A stretch of DNA of 28,079 bases from a virus (IMGVR_UViG_3300009163_000139:1-28079); one strand, 5' to 3'; positions 8,069 to 16,660 are shown, counted from the stretch's first letter. Translations and numbers: made by a program. Notes: generated from the letters alone by a model not told the origin.

Positions 8069-9964
8069 TTAACCCCTATAACTTCCACCACCAACACTTT
8101 GTTCTTGATCCATCTCACCTATTCTAAAATCTATTTCAGCAGCATCAAGACGAAGAGGTACATTACTAGTACAAAGAAACTCCCAAGCTCTACGACGATC
8201 TGCACCACCTAGATATATCTGTGACCTAGAAGCATTAAGATTAACAGATCTATAGCTAGACCAAGAGTTATAGTCATTTCCTGTGTGGCGTACTTGCATA
8301 GTACCTTCCACTTTGTCACCAATAATTTCTAATCTACCATAGAATTTACGTTTAGTAATTCCATTGTCGTTAAGATCTGTAACTGTTCTACAGTATATAG
8401 ATTGTCCATTATCCTGGTATGTGTCTACATCAAAATAATATATATTTGCTGTGCCATCATCTAACACATATGGAATAGTATTTACTTCAGCATAAAAGCT
8501 AGGACGAAAATAAGATTCTACATAACTACCTGCGCTAGGTTGTCCAGTAGAAGCTATTGCATATTGTGTCCATTGATACCACATCTTCTCATTTATATCA
8601 AATACTAAGGTTTGCCTAGTATTGTAAAGAGTTAATATATAAAGAGTATGTCCACCAAACTTATAGCAGTAAGCAGTTACCTTACTCATATCATCTGCTT
8701 CTAAATGTTTGTCTATGTTGTCTGTAGAAATTTTAACAGCAGCAACACCATCCATAAGATATACACAACGACCATTAGTTTTACTAGTACCTACCCAAAG
8801 AACAGTACCATCAGCAGCTACTATGCTATCCCCGTTGGCACAACCTATCTCAGATGTATAACTTTGTGCTACAGTCAAAGGAGAACCTACAGCAGATCCA
8901 GTGTCGTAGTAAAGCTGCATACTAGTCTTACCAAAAGCTATTAGGTAATTAAGATGCTTAATAATGCCTACTAAAGTATCTGTAGTTTGTTCAAAGGTAA
9001 GATAATTTAAAGGATTCCAAGATGTTGGATCACCAACATTAGAGTTGTATATACGATTACTAGTTGTACCAATAAACACATAGTTATCTAGAAATGCTGC
9101 TCCAGATACATATGGCCCAGTAGGGAATGCAGAAAGAATGGGAGTTAGTACAGCACTAGAACCATTATCTGTAAAGGTAATAGTCCCAGATACAGCACCT
9201 GTGTTTGCAATACTTAAACTAATAGTAGTTCCATTAATATTTGTAACTGTAGCGTTAGGAGCTACACCTGTACCAGAAACGTACATACCAGTATAAATAC
9301 CTGTAGCACTTGATACAACAATAGTAAACAAAGCTATAGTACCTGTAGCAGTAGGAGTTACAGTAGCAGGAGTATTAACAGTACAAGTGGGTGCAGAAGA
9401 TAAGCCACTACCATTGTTAGTTATTGTTACGGTAGAAATACTTCCATTAACAACAGTAGCAGTAGCAACAACTCCACCACCAGAAAAACTTAGGGTAATC
9501 CCCGAACTATAGTTAATACCTTCGTTGTCAATACTAATGCTCACAACCTTGTCATTAGTAATAGCAGTAAAAGCAGAGCTAGACTTCTTATATAAGTATG
9601 CGTTAACCTTGTTGTGTATGAACAAATACTCATCTAAAAAAGTTCTAACAAAGTAACTTTGACTAGTTGAGACAGAAGTTGTACCTACAGTAGTAACTGC
9701 ATATCCAGTTGGATTAATTTGATACACCGTGTTATTAATAACAGAAATAATCTTGTTGTTAAAACTAGCTAGTCCTTGACTAAGTGTACTAGCAGGAGGA
9801 GTAACAGGTGTTACTTGCTTTACAAAAACAAGCCCAGGTCTTTTAACAAACTCTCTTTTTTGATTCCTAGTTTCAAACACACAATTAGAAGAATAGGAAT
9901 CTTTACTGAAAGTGCCATCTCGACTTTCAATAGGTTGGGTAAGAGGAATGCGTTCTGTAGCCAT
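8069..9964 (-). CDS. Tail nozzle / packaged-DNA stabilisation protein (P22 gp10-like)
   Basis: 631 residues, start ATG 9964. The protein begins with a strand-rich segment (RDGTFSKDSYSSNCVFE...KRPGL) and has the typical core GDPTSWNPLNYLTFEQTTDT then LVGIIKHLNYLIAFGKTSMQ (about 311-350), followed by YYDTGSAVGSPL, which I recognise from the stabilisation/nozzle proteins of short-tailed phages. These close the portal channel and carry receptor-binding proteins. It is longer than P22 gp10 (472 residues), largely because a beta-rich, Thr/Ser/Gly-rich insert occupies about 137-275 where relatives have a short loop. It follows the adaptor gene by two bases, matching the gp4-gp10 order of P22. Confidence 0.88.
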   Translation of the reverse strand: MATERIPLTQPIESRDGTFSKDSYSSNCVFETRNQKREFVKRPGLVFVKQVTPVTPPASTLSQGLASFNNKIISVINNTVYQINPTGYAVTTVGTTSVSTSQSYFVRTFLDEYLFIHNKVNAYLYKKSSSAFTAITNDKVVSISIDNEGINYSSGITLSFSGGGVVATATVVNGSISTVTITNNGSGLSSAPTCTVNTPATVTPTATGTIALFTIVVSSATGIYTGMYVSGTGVAPNATVTNINGTTISLSIANTGAVSGTITFTDNGSSAVLTPILSAFPTGPYVSGAAFLDNYVFIGTTSNRIYNSNVGDPTSWNPLNYLTFEQTTDTLVGIIKHLNYLIAFGKTSMQLYYDTGSAVGSPLTVAQSYTSEIGCANGDSIVAADGTVLWVGTSKTNGRCVYLMDGVAAVKISTDNIDKHLEADDMSKVTAYCYKFGGHTLYILTLYNTRQTLVFDINEKMWYQWTQYAIASTGQPSAGSYVESYFRPSFYAEVNTIPYVLDDGTANIYYFDVDTYQDNGQSIYCRTVTDLNDNGITKRKFYGRLEIIGDKVEGTMQVRHTGNDYNSWSSYRSVNLNASRSQIYLGGADRRRAWEFLCTSNVPLRLDAAEIDFRIGEMDQEQSVGGGSYRG

Positions 9965-9966
9965 AC

Positions 9967-10731
9967 TTAACCTGTATAAGAACTGTTACCAGTAGACCTA
10001 AAGTCTGGAGCAAAGAATGTACTAGCAGCCTCTACATCCCAATCAGTTAGCAATGTTTTATAAGTACCTGCACGCATAGCAATCTCTTGTCTAAAGTTCA
10101 TAGGAACTCCATACTCAAGAGATAGTTGATCAGCAAGATTCCACACTAAACAGTTCATCCATTCATTAGGAAAGTCTGGTATAGCAAGAGCAGTAGATAA
10201 ATCATCTAAAGGAAGTTGAGTAATAATATGAAGTTCCATATTAGTACTAGCATTAACATCAGGTGTTAGATATACATACAACACACCATTAAGTTTTTTA
10301 GTGTCATAGAAAATAGTATTGGCTGTACCAGTAGAAAACTTAGAGCCTAAAACGTTGTACTCTTGTTTAGAAATAACCATCACAGGTATATCTATGTGTG
10401 GACTAACATTATTGTTACGATAGAACCCTTGAATAACTTTTAGTGGCCTATCAGTAATAGCTACAGTAGGATTAAGAGAGTCATACATCAATGTAGATGT
10501 AGATCCACCTAAGATGTAAGTATTCTGATTAGTAACTAGGGGGATAATAAGCTCTGAGTTTTTCCATAGCTTTAAACCTTCTATACTAAATTGTTTAATT
10601 ATAAGATTTAAAGACATAGCAGCGTTATCAATGGTATCAGTATCAGGCACAGCACCTATCTCAAGCACACCTAGTTTACGAAGTGCTAAAGAGATAATCT
10701 GATCACGAGAAATAGTGTAGGTAGAACTCAT
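9967..10731 (-). CDS. Head-tail adaptor (P22 gp4 / tail tubular A-like)
   Basis: 254 residues, start ATG 10731 with AGGATAAAACA before it. The N-terminal region ISRDQIISLALRKLGVLEIG followed by AAMSLNLIIKQFSIEGLKLW (up to about 57) is the helical signature of short-tail adaptor proteins that bind below the portal ring and position the nozzle. The middle is beta-rich (NTYILGGSTSTLMYDSLNPT, then a strand set up to about residue 165), and a final helical part contains FPNEWMNCLVWNLADQLSLE, also typical of the family. The gene lies immediately before the nozzle gene. T7 gp11 and P22 gp4 are the characterised relatives; which is closer cannot be decided by eye. Confidence 0.87.
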   Translation of the reverse strand: MSSTYTISRDQIISLALRKLGVLEIGAVPDTDTIDNAAMSLNLIIKQFSIEGLKLWKNSELIIPLVTNQNTYILGGSTSTLMYDSLNPTVAITDRPLKVIQGFYRNNNVSPHIDIPVMVISKQEYNVLGSKFSTGTANTIFYDTKKLNGVLYVYLTPDVNASTNMELHIITQLPLDDLSTALAIPDFPNEWMNCLVWNLADQLSLEYGVPMNFRQEIAMRAGTYKTLLTDWDVEAASTFFAPDFRSTGNSSYTG

Positions 10732-10735
10732 TGTT

Positions 10736-11146
10736 TTATCCTATTAGGAATTCATTTAAATTAGGAGCTGTTTTACCTGCTACAGCACAACCAGCAATAG
10801 CTTGAAAGGATATAGCTTCAGTACCTTCTAGAGTACACACAGGAATACCTATGTTAATTATGTCTGCTCTAGCACAATCTGCTTGTCCATAGTCTGCTAT
10901 GCCTTGTGTAGTAATAGGTGTACACACAAAAGCAAATCTATCTTGTGATTGTGGCCTAGTAAAAGGTGGTACTATTTTATCTGCTACACCATGTACAAAG
11001 TCTTGAGGCTGTCTAGGTTCCCAGTCCCCATCACATACCATTAACCCATCCCAACGTAATCGTAGTTCATTAGCTTTGTATTGTCTACCACAGACATCGC
11101 AGATTACAAGCCAAGATCCTGAATCAAATCTTGATTTATAAGACAT
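10736..11146 (-). CDS. Zinc-ribbon-like protein of the tail module, function unknown
   Basis: 136 residues, start ATG 11146. The N-terminus carries ICDVCGRQYKANELRLRWDG with a Cys-x-x-Cys pair (residues 16 and 19), then VCDGDWEPRQPQDF with one further Cys (38). Similar small proteins with CDxCG, RWDG and CxxDWEPRHPQDF patterns are familiar to me as hypothetical proteins next to adaptor genes in short-tailed phages; the role is not established. The pair plus a nearby Cys could bind a metal, but a fourth ligand is not obvious (His52 or Asp residues are possible). The C-terminal half is of mixed composition with three further Cys. It is five bases from the adaptor gene, so it is probably a virion or assembly component. 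Confidence 0.75.
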   Translation of the reverse strand: MSYKSRFDSGSWLVICDVCGRQYKANELRLRWDGLMVCDGDWEPRQPQDFVHGVADKIVPPFTRPQSQDRFAFVCTPITTQGIADYGQADCARADIINIGIPVCTLEGTEAISFQAIAGCAVAGKTAPNLNEFLIG

Positions 11147-11151
11147 GATAC

Positions 11152-11439
11152 TTAACCTATAAACTCTACAAGAGCATTAATAGGAACACCCTCAGTAAAC
11201 GTAACAGTCGTAGATGTAGTTTCTGTATAACTAGAACTTAGTATTTGTCGTATGCCATTGATGTATACATCTAAAGTTTTAGCACCAACAGTGTACGTAA
11301 AAGGAACTGTAAATACAGTTTGTCCAGACGTAGCTGTAACTGTTCCACGCATTCTACCTTGGTATACATAGTTGTTTACATCATTAAGCCATGCAGCAAC
11401 TATAGGGGTAGAGTTGTCTATAAAGTAAGTAGTTGCCAT
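11152..11439 (-). CDS. Stand-alone tail-fibre anchor domain (95 aa stub)
   Basis: 95 residues, start ATG 11439 (AGGAACAAGCA upstream). The N-terminus, TTYFIDNSTPIVAAWLNDVN then NYVY, closely matches the N-terminus of the 547-residue tailspike in this window (TTVFTSGTVIESPWLNDVN). Residues about 36-95 (TATSGQTVFTVPFTYTVGAK, then LDVYINGIRQILSSSY and a TFTEGVPINALVEF end) form a beta domain that in other phages is usually the N-terminal part of long tail fibres. Here the gene stops right after that domain. It may be an adaptor to which another fibre attaches, or the remains of a fibre that lost its receptor-binding part. Expression signals are intact. Confidence 0.75.
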   Translation of the reverse strand: MATTYFIDNSTPIVAAWLNDVNNYVYQGRMRGTVTATSGQTVFTVPFTYTVGAKTLDVYINGIRQILSSSYTETTSTTVTFTEGVPINALVEFIG

Positions 11440-11478
11440 TGCTTGTTCCTAGTAACATATTAAGTAATATATGTGTGC

Positions 11479-11712
11479 TTACTTGTCTTGTTTGTTGTCT
11501 AACTTATCAAAGATTTTACTAAGCATAGATTTAATCTCATTCATGTCTTGTCGATAATCATCTCTAGCTATGTAAGTTTTAGGCAAGTCTTCTTTAAGTT
11601 TAGACAGGTCAAACTTAAGCTCTTTAACGGCAGACCACAATTCTCTGGCAAACCATCCAAGAATAGTAAAACCAATTCCTAGAATTGTGTCAATAAGGTT
11701 TTGTGGTTCCAT
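11479..11712 (-). CDS. Small membrane protein with coiled-coil tail, holin-associated type
   Basis: 77 residues, start ATG 11712. Residues about 5-32 (NLIDTILGIGFTILGWFARE) form one transmembrane helix, followed by a charged heptad-like helix (WSAVKELKFDLSKLKEDLPK) and the stretch TYIARDDYRQDMNEIKSMLS to a Lys-rich end. This layout, including the 'DLPKTYIARDDY' type motif, is common in small proteins found next to tail-fibre or lysis genes, some annotated as XhlA-like or holin-associated. Topology would be one membrane pass with a soluble coiled coil. A structural role cannot be ruled out. It is the only clear candidate for membrane disruption in this part of the operon. Confidence 0.72.
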   Translation of the reverse strand: MEPQNLIDTILGIGFTILGWFARELWSAVKELKFDLSKLKEDLPKTYIARDDYRQDMNEIKSMLSKIFDKLDNKQDK

Positions 11713-11718
11713 AATTTA

Positions 11719-12120
11719 TTACGTTACCTGTGCAGACTGTACTGCTAGAATTTCTACCCAAGGCAAAGCAGGTTCGGTTTGTATGCGTTCAAGTTCGCGT
11801 TGAATTTGACCCGCAACTTGGGTTTCGGTATCCGCTTTTAGATGTTTAACAGTCGTGGTTACGTTATTGTCTTTGTCGGTATAGGTAATTGTTTCCGGTT
11901 CAAAGCACCATCCAAGCACTTGATTTTCCGTTAATTGATCAAAAGGCGTAAAGCTACTACCTAAAGAAAATTCTTTAGTGCCAGAAGCAGCAGCTTGAAT
12001 AACTTCATTTTCGTTTATGGCGGCGCAAAACCAATTCGCTTTAACAACAACATTAGGGTTGCTGTCTTGCTGAAGCACTACGCGCAATTTTTGAATAGAC
12101 CATTTGTAAGTAATTGACAT
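11719..12120 (-). CDS. Small conserved phage protein between tailspike and membrane gene
   Basis: I choose ATG 12120 (MSITYKWSIQKLRVVLQQ, 133 residues), because TAGGAAAAATC lies directly before it; an earlier TTG-type start would run into the previous gene. The N-terminus (strand-rich, with VVKANWFCAAIN) and the segment LTENQVLGWCFEPET are typical of a family of small proteins seen near tail-fibre genes of aquatic phages. No function is known to me. The C-terminal part is helical and acidic (QVAGQIQRELERIQTEPALPW). Its base composition is richer in CG than the capsid genes and matches the adjacent tailspikes, so it probably travels with them, for example as a chaperone or attachment factor; that link is inference. 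Confidence 0.75.
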   Translation of the reverse strand: MSITYKWSIQKLRVVLQQDSNPNVVVKANWFCAAINENEVIQAAASGTKEFSLGSSFTPFDQLTENQVLGWCFEPETITYTDKDNNVTTTVKHLKADTETQVAGQIQRELERIQTEPALPWVEILAVQSAQVT

Positions 12121-12133
12121 GATTTTTCCTAGA

Positions 12134-13987
12134 TTAAAGGTTGCCTTCGGATACAAAAGTTGGTGCGGCTGGCGTATATGTTAACCCTGTAGGTGTACCC
12201 GCCGTGGTAACAACTCCCGCACCACCTAAAGTATTAGATAACGTAAATGTGCTTACGCCGTTTGTTTGAACAATGTAATACGTTTTTGGATTGGTATACC
12301 CCGTGATACTACCTGTCCCGCCAAACGTGCCTGAAATAACAACTGCTTGCCCTACAACTAAGCTACTTGAGGCACAGCTAAATTGACCCGCCGTGCCGGT
12401 TATAACAACCGTGGTTAGTACACCTGTGTTAGTACCAGCTACGGTGCAAATCCAACCCTTTGGTTGCCCTACCGATGGCCCACTATTGAATACCCTATCG
12501 CCTACATTCCAACCGCCCGTTGTTGGTGATGCGGCGGCGTAGTATTGACGATAACGGTTGCCAAGGCCACCGGCAATTTTTATCAACCCTGTAGTCTCAG
12601 GAACACCAGGAGCAAGTAAAGGGGTAAAAGAACAATCAGTTAAAGTAAAAGTACCTGTTCCTGCTTGTTCTATATAGTAATTTGCAATAGCGTTTAATGA
12701 ATCGCGCCCTAGCAAACAATTGTAAAAATTTATATCGCCTGTACTGCCAATTCCAAATAGTCTAGTGTTGATATTAGTATTTGGATATCCTGCATTAATA
12801 AATTTAGAGTTACTAAACGTTACATCCCATGCTGCCGTTCCTGTAGAGTTATTCCAAATCCAACCTTTGCTGTTGTACCAGTTGCAATTTGTTATCCGTA
12901 TTGTGCCGCTAGGGTTTCCCGATGGATGGTAAAAAGCAGCAATTGTGGATTCTTTAATGTCTACGTTGTCAATCGTTAAATTTGACGATGTACTGCTATC
13001 CATGTAGATGCCAGAATTGTTGGCGGCAATAAATCCATTTGATATTTTTGCAGATGTACCCCTAATTTTTATTACGTCATCTAAAGCATCATAGCAAGAA
13101 AACCCATCAATAACCATTGAAGTTGAATTGGTAAAATCACAAAGTCCAATTGTTCCTAAAGTGTTTGTTGAATCGCCTTGTAGAGTTACGTTTGAAACGT
13201 GCCAATTAGTCCCATTATTAGTAGATAAAACCGGCCCACGTAAATATCCATAAACATTTAAGTTAACAATTTGAATAAAATTTTTAGGTTGCGTGTCATA
13301 CATTCCCTCAACAAATCCATCGTAACAAGCGTAGGTAGAATTGTTGGAAAAGTTGATGTCGCCACAACCCGCGCCAGCAAGTCTAAAACAACCTTTGGCT
13401 TGTTCAAATACATTGTTAGAAATTTGATAATTTTGAATGCCACCAAAAAATACGCCAGCATTAGGGCTAGACAAACTAAACCAGCAATTTTCAATTAAGC
13501 CAGAGAACAAGCATTGCGTAGTGGTTGATGAAATTACACCCATGTCAAGCGAATACATGACATGACCGCCGGTAAGCAAACCTTGAAAACGAATATTTTT
13601 AAGCGTAAATTTACCGTTGTCCGCTTGGTTAATTAGCATTGAAATAATGCCAGAACCAGTTGCGGGGTTAATGATAGAACTAGCCGTAAATGTTCCATCA
13701 ACTTCAATGTAAGTTGAAGTTCGATTTTCACCAACAAAAGTTAAATCATTTGCTTGAATACTTCCTGGCACTCCCGCCGTAATATATAAAGGAGAACGAA
13801 TTATGTATGTACCTTGGGGAAAATATATTTCACCCGCACCGCTATCCATTGCCGCTTGAATGTATTGTTGAACATCAACTGTAGTTGTATTATCTTTAAT
13901 TGCAGCATGGTACTGGACTGGTATCCAATCAAGGACGTTGGCTGGAGCGCCAAGAATCATAGAATAAGAAACTTTGGTAAGTGCCAT
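12134..13987 (-). CDS. Tailspike, pectate-lyase-fold beta-helix (617 aa)
   Basis: 617 residues, start ATG 13987. The N-terminus MALTKVSYSMILGAPANVLD is a common tailspike head sequence. It is followed by VQQYIQAAMDSGAGEIYFPQ then GTYIIRSPLYIT (about 41-72), the cap strand-helix of right-handed beta-helix tailspikes. From about 100 to 450 there are regularly spaced N/S/T-rich turns (for example ISNNVFEQAKGCFRLAGAG, LTIDNVDIKESTIAAF) as in polysaccharide-degrading spikes. The C-terminal 120 residues contain another beta domain (VVITGTAGQFSCASSSLVVG and on to a Gly/Thr-rich end). The likely job is binding and cutting host surface polysaccharide. Catalytic acids cannot be identified by eye. CpG is far more frequent here than in the nozzle gene, consistent with horizontal exchange. 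Confidence 0.85.
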   Translation of the reverse strand: MALTKVSYSMILGAPANVLDWIPVQYHAAIKDNTTTVDVQQYIQAAMDSGAGEIYFPQGTYIIRSPLYITAGVPGSIQANDLTFVGENRTSTYIEVDGTFTASSIINPATGSGIISMLINQADNGKFTLKNIRFQGLLTGGHVMYSLDMGVISSTTTQCLFSGLIENCWFSLSSPNAGVFFGGIQNYQISNNVFEQAKGCFRLAGAGCGDINFSNNSTYACYDGFVEGMYDTQPKNFIQIVNLNVYGYLRGPVLSTNNGTNWHVSNVTLQGDSTNTLGTIGLCDFTNSTSMVIDGFSCYDALDDVIKIRGTSAKISNGFIAANNSGIYMDSSTSSNLTIDNVDIKESTIAAFYHPSGNPSGTIRITNCNWYNSKGWIWNNSTGTAAWDVTFSNSKFINAGYPNTNINTRLFGIGSTGDINFYNCLLGRDSLNAIANYYIEQAGTGTFTLTDCSFTPLLAPGVPETTGLIKIAGGLGNRYRQYYAAASPTTGGWNVGDRVFNSGPSVGQPKGWICTVAGTNTGVLTTVVITGTAGQFSCASSSLVVGQAVVISGTFGGTGSITGYTNPKTYYIVQTNGVSTFTLSNTLGGAGVVTTAGTPTGLTYTPAAPTFVSEGNL

Positions 13988-13999
13988 TTTTAACTTTCG

Positions 14000-14812
14000 T
14001 TAAACAAAATAATAACCGCTAATGGTTACATCAGCAAGAGTAGTCCAAGTAGGTAAATAAATAATAGTGTTGCCGCCGCTAAGAGCCATAAGTCCATCTC
14101 CAATGCTTGCAATAGTAGATGAATTTATTACAGACGCAACAAAAAGTTTACCTGATGAAACAAAAGGAAAACCTAAATTTATATATGATGTGCCAGCTAC
14201 ACTACTTGTGCTACCTGTGCTTTGAATACGCATACTAAAAGTAACTTGTCTACCAACCCTAGTGTAAACACCCGTATATGTAGGTGTACCAACAATCGTA
14301 ATGTTAGTGCCTGTAACTGTCCAAGTACCTTCTTCATACCAAGTTAGCAATTCACTGGTCATGCCAGCAGCGCCAGTGTTAGCAGAAAAGTCGATGCCTT
14401 TGCCAGATGTGCCGATGACTAGGTTGCCTGTTTTAACTGCTATATCTCCAGTAGAAGATGCAGTAAATACAGGTGTTGTAAAAGTAGAACCACCACCTGC
14501 CGTTGAAGGGGTAATTTCAAAAAGACCAGACAGCGTGTAGTTTGCACCAACAAGCCAGTTTGTTAACGAGCTGCTTGGAATTAAAGTTATCGCAGCGCCT
14601 GCGCCAGACGAGGCTTGCGTACCTAAAGTTTGATAGTTGGAACCGTTTATAGTGCCGACAACCGTAAGAGCGCCTGTGCTAACCGCACGGCCTACTGTTA
14701 AATCGCTTACCGCAACTTTAACAGTTGCGCCCGATTGTACAATTGGCAGCACTTCAGTGCCAGCAAGCGGTACTGATGCGCCAGTTAAAGCGGATATTTT
14801 TTTGTCAGCCAT
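14000..14812 (-). CDS. Adhesin-like tail protein with C-terminal 'EEGTWT' beta domain
   Basis: 270 residues, start ATG 14812 with AAGGAAAAATT upstream. The N-terminus KKISALTGASVPLAGTEVLP then IVQSGATVKVAVSDL is a frequently seen anchor in aquatic-phage fibre proteins. After a beta/Gly-rich shaft (about 45-155) comes WYEEGTWTVTGTNITIVGTP then YTGVYTRVGRQVTFSMRI (about 158-200), a compact beta domain found at the tips of many phage fibres and thought to bind glycans. It lies between the two tailspike genes and shares their CG-richer composition. It probably forms part of the host-recognition set; no enzymatic site is evident. Confidence 0.8.
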   Translation of the reverse strand: MADKKISALTGASVPLAGTEVLPIVQSGATVKVAVSDLTVGRAVSTGALTVVGTINGSNYQTLGTQASSGAGAAITLIPSSSLTNWLVGANYTLSGLFEITPSTAGGGSTFTTPVFTASSTGDIAVKTGNLVIGTSGKGIDFSANTGAAGMTSELLTWYEEGTWTVTGTNITIVGTPTYTGVYTRVGRQVTFSMRIQSTGSTSSVAGTSYINLGFPFVSSGKLFVASVINSSTIASIGDGLMALSGGNTIIYLPTWTTLADVTISGYYFV

Positions 14813-14821
14813 AATTTTTCC

Positions 14822-16465
14822 TTAAATACTAAATGTTACTTCCCAGCCAAAAGACATACCGCTTGCGCCAGGATCGGCTCCGCAGCCTATAACAATATTG
14901 GTTGCATTAACAGAAACTACAAATGGGCCTTGCACATTGTTTGTTGTCGCTCCAGCACCAGTGCCAAGCGCATCAACCAAAATCAACCTTATGCCGCTAG
15001 TTGGCGGTGTAACAGCAAGGCCGTGTGCAACAGTTACGCGATTGCTACCACTTGGAATGGTGGCTGGATAACCACGATTTTCAGTTTTAAAGCCTTGGTT
15101 GTTATAGAGATAAACATCTAGCGTGTTTACGTAAGTAACGCCAGTAGTGCAACTAACAAACCAATTATCAATAATGTTTACCCTAGGATTTGACGCATTG
15201 GTAAGGCAACTGATGGCTGTTACTAAATTAGTAAACTGGTTGTTACTTATGTCAACAAGCGTTGCGCCGTTATTTATTTGAACGCCTATGCCAGTAGCAG
15301 TTGATGAATAACTATAAATGTTATCTGAAACAATTGTGGATTGCGTTCCGCTACCAACAAGCACTATTGCGGTCAGTCCATAAGCGCCACCAACAACGCC
15401 GCGCATATTGTTACTTGAAATGTTTGTATTTGTACAACCATTGTTTAGAATTACACAGTATTGAGCTGCGTCAACATTCCAACTATTGTCTGTAATGTTG
15501 GTGTTTGTACAACCGTTTACAACAACACCCTGCATTGCAATGCCATACACGTTAATTTTATTGTTAGAAATTATTGCGTTATTTGTTCCAACAAGATTTA
15601 CTGCTGCTGTTCCGTTATACCCGCCGCTTAAATTGTTGCCTATGATAATTGGCGATCCAGTCGAATAGACACCAGTTCCACCTAGTAAAGTGGCAAACTC
15701 AAACCAATTGCCAATAATTCGCGTTGTTTGCGCTTCGTCATAAACGCAATACCCGCTGGCATTAGGAGAAAAATCGCAGTTTTGAATCCAGCATCCGTTA
15801 GGAAGTTCACCAGAAATTTCATTTAAATAAATACAAGACTCATCTGCATCTGTAATGCGACAAGAAGTGATTTGGCACTCAAACGAATATCGTTGAATTT
15901 CAAAGCAACGCAAAACACCAGGGGAGCCATACACTCTACAATGTTCAGCCGTAAAACCCCATACTTCATTAACCGTTACCAGACGAACAGCCGCACCGTT
16001 GCCTTTTACTGTCAAATTGCTAATGCCAGCACCCGTGTATTCCACGACTGATGCGTCTTGAAACAGCAATGGGCTTACGTTATCAACGGCAGAAATAATT
16101 GTTTCGCCAGCGCCATCACCGTATAGCCAAGTACCAGATGGGCAAATGATTTGCGATGTAACTTTATATGTGCCTTTTGGCATATATATTTTTTTACCCG
16201 CTGAAGCTGTTACAGCCGCCTGAATAGCAGCAGTGTCATCAGTCGTTCCGTCACCCACAGCACCAAAGTCTTTAACGCTTACATATTGACGCAACTTAGC
16301 TTGCACCGTAGTTGCTACAGCACTAGTGCCAGCGGGTGTATATCCAACATTAGCAGCACCTGTAGTTCCCGTAATACTAGGAACAGTTGTGTAGACAGTA
16401 GTGTTTACATCATTGAGCCAAGGGGACTCAATAACAGTTCCACTAGTAAAAACAGTTGTAGTCAT
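14822..16465 (-). CDS. Tailspike, pectate-lyase superfamily, with WLNDVN anchor (547 aa)
   Basis: 547 residues, start ATG 16465 with AAGGATACCT. Residues 1-26 (TTTVFTSGTVIESPWLNDVN, then TTVYT) form the virion-anchor motif also present in the 95-residue stub at 11152. Residues about 65-105 contain the hallmark SVKDFGAVGDGTTDDTAAIQ followed by KKIYMPKGTYKVTSQI, the N-terminal cap of the pectate lyase 3 type beta-helix used by many tailspikes. The helix (about 110-450) has repeating Asn-rich coils (IIGNNLSGGYNGTAAVNLVG, NTNITDNSWNVDAAQYCVIL). The C-terminus is a small beta domain (SGIRLILVDALGTGAGATTN) with the end SFGWEVTFSI. Probable receptor-binding depolymerase. The base use differs from the capsid genes. 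Confidence 0.88.
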   Translation of the reverse strand: MTTTVFTSGTVIESPWLNDVNTTVYTTVPSITGTTGAANVGYTPAGTSAVATTVQAKLRQYVSVKDFGAVGDGTTDDTAAIQAAVTASAGKKIYMPKGTYKVTSQIICPSGTWLYGDGAGETIISAVDNVSPLLFQDASVVEYTGAGISNLTVKGNGAAVRLVTVNEVWGFTAEHCRVYGSPGVLRCFEIQRYSFECQITSCRITDADESCIYLNEISGELPNGCWIQNCDFSPNASGYCVYDEAQTTRIIGNWFEFATLLGGTGVYSTGSPIIIGNNLSGGYNGTAAVNLVGTNNAIISNNKINVYGIAMQGVVVNGCTNTNITDNSWNVDAAQYCVILNNGCTNTNISSNNMRGVVGGAYGLTAIVLVGSGTQSTIVSDNIYSYSSTATGIGVQINNGATLVDISNNQFTNLVTAISCLTNASNPRVNIIDNWFVSCTTGVTYVNTLDVYLYNNQGFKTENRGYPATIPSGSNRVTVAHGLAVTPPTSGIRLILVDALGTGAGATTNNVQGPFVVSVNATNIVIGCGADPGASGMSFGWEVTFSI

Positions 16466-16477
16466 AGGTATCCTTAA

Positions 16478-16660
16478 TTACAACAAAATATTACTGCTAG
16501 ATTCTTGTAACAACAAATCATTTGTTTCTAGTAACAAAAGTGAAGCTGTAAATGGATCAGAGGTTACACCATATAAGTCTGTAGCTACACCGTACTGTGT
16601 GATAGTAGGTGGTCTAGGTTCTTCAAACCCCCCATAAGTGCTGTCTGCTACAACTGACAT
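16478..16660 (-). CDS. Small hypothetical protein
   Basis: 60 residues, start ATG 16660, two bases after the stop of the upstream gene, with GGGAGTG inside that gene's end. The sequence MSVVADSTYGGFEEPRPPTI then TQYGVATDLYGVT is turn-rich, and the C-terminus is Leu/Ser/Asn-rich (FTASLLLLETNDLLLQESSS). I recognise no family. It lies between an accessory structural gene and the first tailspike, in the same direction and tightly spaced, so I accept it as a real gene. Confidence 0.6.
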   Translation of the reverse strand: MSVVADSTYGGFEEPRPPTITQYGVATDLYGVTSDPFTASLLLLETNDLLLQESSSNILL

